From positions 1-64,000 of the forward strand of contig NZ_JANKAS010000011.1 of the NCBI RefSeq assembly GCF_024622505.1: a stretch of 64,000 nucleotides of DNA. Direction: 5' to 3'. The stretch comes from Irregularibacter muris (lineage in GTDB: Bacteria > Bacillota > Clostridia > Eubacteriales > Garciellaceae). Of this stretch, positions 63,108-64,000 are shown piece after piece (within the stretch, counting starts at the first letter, position 1; every line of letters begins with the position of its first letter). The notes beneath the pieces were generated by a model. The model was not told the DNA's origin. It searched no databases and worked only from the letters and a program-made list of their open reading frames with translations. Made by a program: the position numbers and the translations under genes.

Positions 63108-64000
63108 ATGATGAATAGAATATTTCATGGGATAGGTAATCTTATTGAAAAACATCCTTTTAAAGTATTATTAGTGACCCTATTAATATTTGCCATCCTA
63201 ATCGCAACTGGCGTACCTAGTATGGAGATGGCAACTGGGAATGAGACCCTGGTGAAGACGGACAATCCAGCCTTTATATCCAATAAAGAGATGGAAGATA
63301 CCTTTGGAGGTGACTCTATACTGGTCCTCTTTACAGATGAATCTGGGAAAAAGGTATTATCCTTAGATAACCTGCAAAAGATGTGGAATATAGAGCAGAA
63401 ATTCCAATACGAGGATAATCTCTTCTCCTTTATGAGCCCTGCAAGTATTGTACATCAAATGACAGAGGCTCAAAGTGGGAAAATAAAAGAAAACGCCCTT
63501 ATCATAAGTGATGGATTGGATGAAATGGGGAATAAATTAACTGAAATAGGGACGGAACTAAAAAATAAAGAATTGCCAGATCCAAAGGCGGTCGAAGAGA
63601 AATTAGATAATTTGATGAGCCGCATGAATCCCGAAAGTATGATGAAGCAAATAGGCAATCAACAAGGCACCGAAATCCAGAGCAAGCTCCTAACCATGGC
63701 GGATGGATTAGGTGAAATGGGTGAAAAACTCATAGATATAGGCAGGGAACTGGGCAGCAAAGATGTACCAGATCCAAAAGCTGTAGAAAAAAAATTAAGT
63801 GATTTTTCCGAGATGACAAATGTATTTAACAAACTAATGGGTGGACAGGACAATTTAGGGGAAGGCGCAGGGCAATTAAAGGGAAATTTAGTGAATGCCG
63901 CCGATGGCCTAGAAAATATTTCTTCCCAATTAAATCAAATGGCAAATCAAATGGGAGATAATCCTCAAATGCAAGGGCAACTCACTATAATTTCTAAAAA
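63108..64000 (+). CDS. RND/MMPL family exporter, N-terminal part (cut by window end)
   Basis: The frame is open from ATG 63108 to the window end (297 codons). It starts with a membrane helix (KVLLVTLLIFAILIATG), then the extracytoplasmic head typical of HAE3/MMPL proteins (LVKTDNPAFISNKEMEDTFGGDSILVLF). A segment of about 35 residues occurs twice in the head (bases 63507-63611 and 63699-63803). GGGGG lies before the start; a second ATG follows directly. It is a likely efflux pump controlled by the TetR protein. Confidence 0.88.
   Translation, partial: MMNRIFHGIGNLIEKHPFKVLLVTLLIFAILIATGVPSMEMATGNETLVKTDNPAFISNKEMEDTFGGDSILVLFTDESGKKVLSLDNLQKMWNIEQKFQYEDNLFSFMSPASIVHQMTEAQSGKIKENALIISDGLDEMGNKLTEIGTELKNKELPDPKAVEEKLDNLMSRMNPESMMKQIGNQQGTEIQSKLLTMADGLGEMGEKLIDIGRELGSKDVPDPKAVEKKLSDFSEMTNVFNKLMGGQDNLGEGAGQLKGNLVNAADGLENISSQLNQMANQMGDNPQMQGQLTIISK

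Overview
The window is low-GC, densely coded DNA from an anaerobic, spore-former-type Firmicute of the class Clostridia, perhaps in the Alkaliphilus/Natronincola neighbourhood (genus is a guess). The evidence is strong AGGAGG-type ribosome sites with many TTG/GTG starts, two glycyl-radical or anaerobic radical-SAM systems, a Na+-pumping glutaconyl-CoA decarboxylase, a CcpA-type cre box, GlcT antitermination and many intrinsic terminators.

Layout. 1-1250: the end of an rRNA operon, 5S - eight tRNAs - second 5S - terminator, with a duplicated 5' piece of tRNA-Lys. 1295-16600: a Crp/Fnr regulator, the glycyl-radical pair yjjI/yjjW, cytidine deaminase, an anaerobic sulfatase-maturating enzyme, a nucleoside-type BMP lipoprotein with its ABC transporter, a LacI regulator with two candidate operators, a Cys-type sulfatase, a pyrimidine-nucleoside phosphorylase and a ChrA pair. 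This looks like one nucleoside-catabolism region with an unexpected sulfatase. 16710-20421: modABC facing a one-component HTH-PBP regulator. 20506-23499: a hydrolase, two unknown proteins and a RmlD-like reductase. 23833-32969: a promoter with cre box, a DUF3870 protein, an SDF dicarboxylate symporter, glutaconate CoA-transferase (gctAB) and glutaconyl-CoA decarboxylase (gcdA, gcdDCB) with an M29-like protein but no 2-hydroxyglutaryl-CoA dehydratase. 33063-40522: a flavodoxin-ferredoxin protein, tRNA-Thr(CGT), purine and pyrimidine nucleoside phosphorylases, a chemoreceptor, recX and truA. 40956-48919: an amino-acid permease, moaA, a MOSC protein, a glcT/PTS sugar system with two RAT/terminator switches, DUF975 and a cyclase-family enzyme. 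49006-59866: envelope genes (PBP2-like transpeptidase, FtsW/RodA, FHA protein, YdcZ pair, polysaccharide deacetylase, a two-component system with a lipoprotein, VanY-type carboxypeptidase). 59992-64000: a tandem gamma-carbonic-anhydrase-like protein, a hemerythrin/DUF438 protein with DUF2249, and a TetR regulator followed by an RND/MMPL exporter cut by the window end.

Most interesting points: (i) yjjI/yjjW next to nucleoside catabolism, a context I also recall for E. coli (next to deo), here joined by a sulfatase and its maturase; (ii) a fused double gamma-carbonic anhydrase whose halves keep complementary subsets of the zinc histidines; (iii) a glutaconate-using module lacking the dehydratase; (iv) a structured ~75-bp intergenic repeat in three copies. 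No CRISPR array, insertion sequence or prophage was seen. Several starts were moved from the longest reading frame to the codon with the best ribosome site; these choices are stated per gene.
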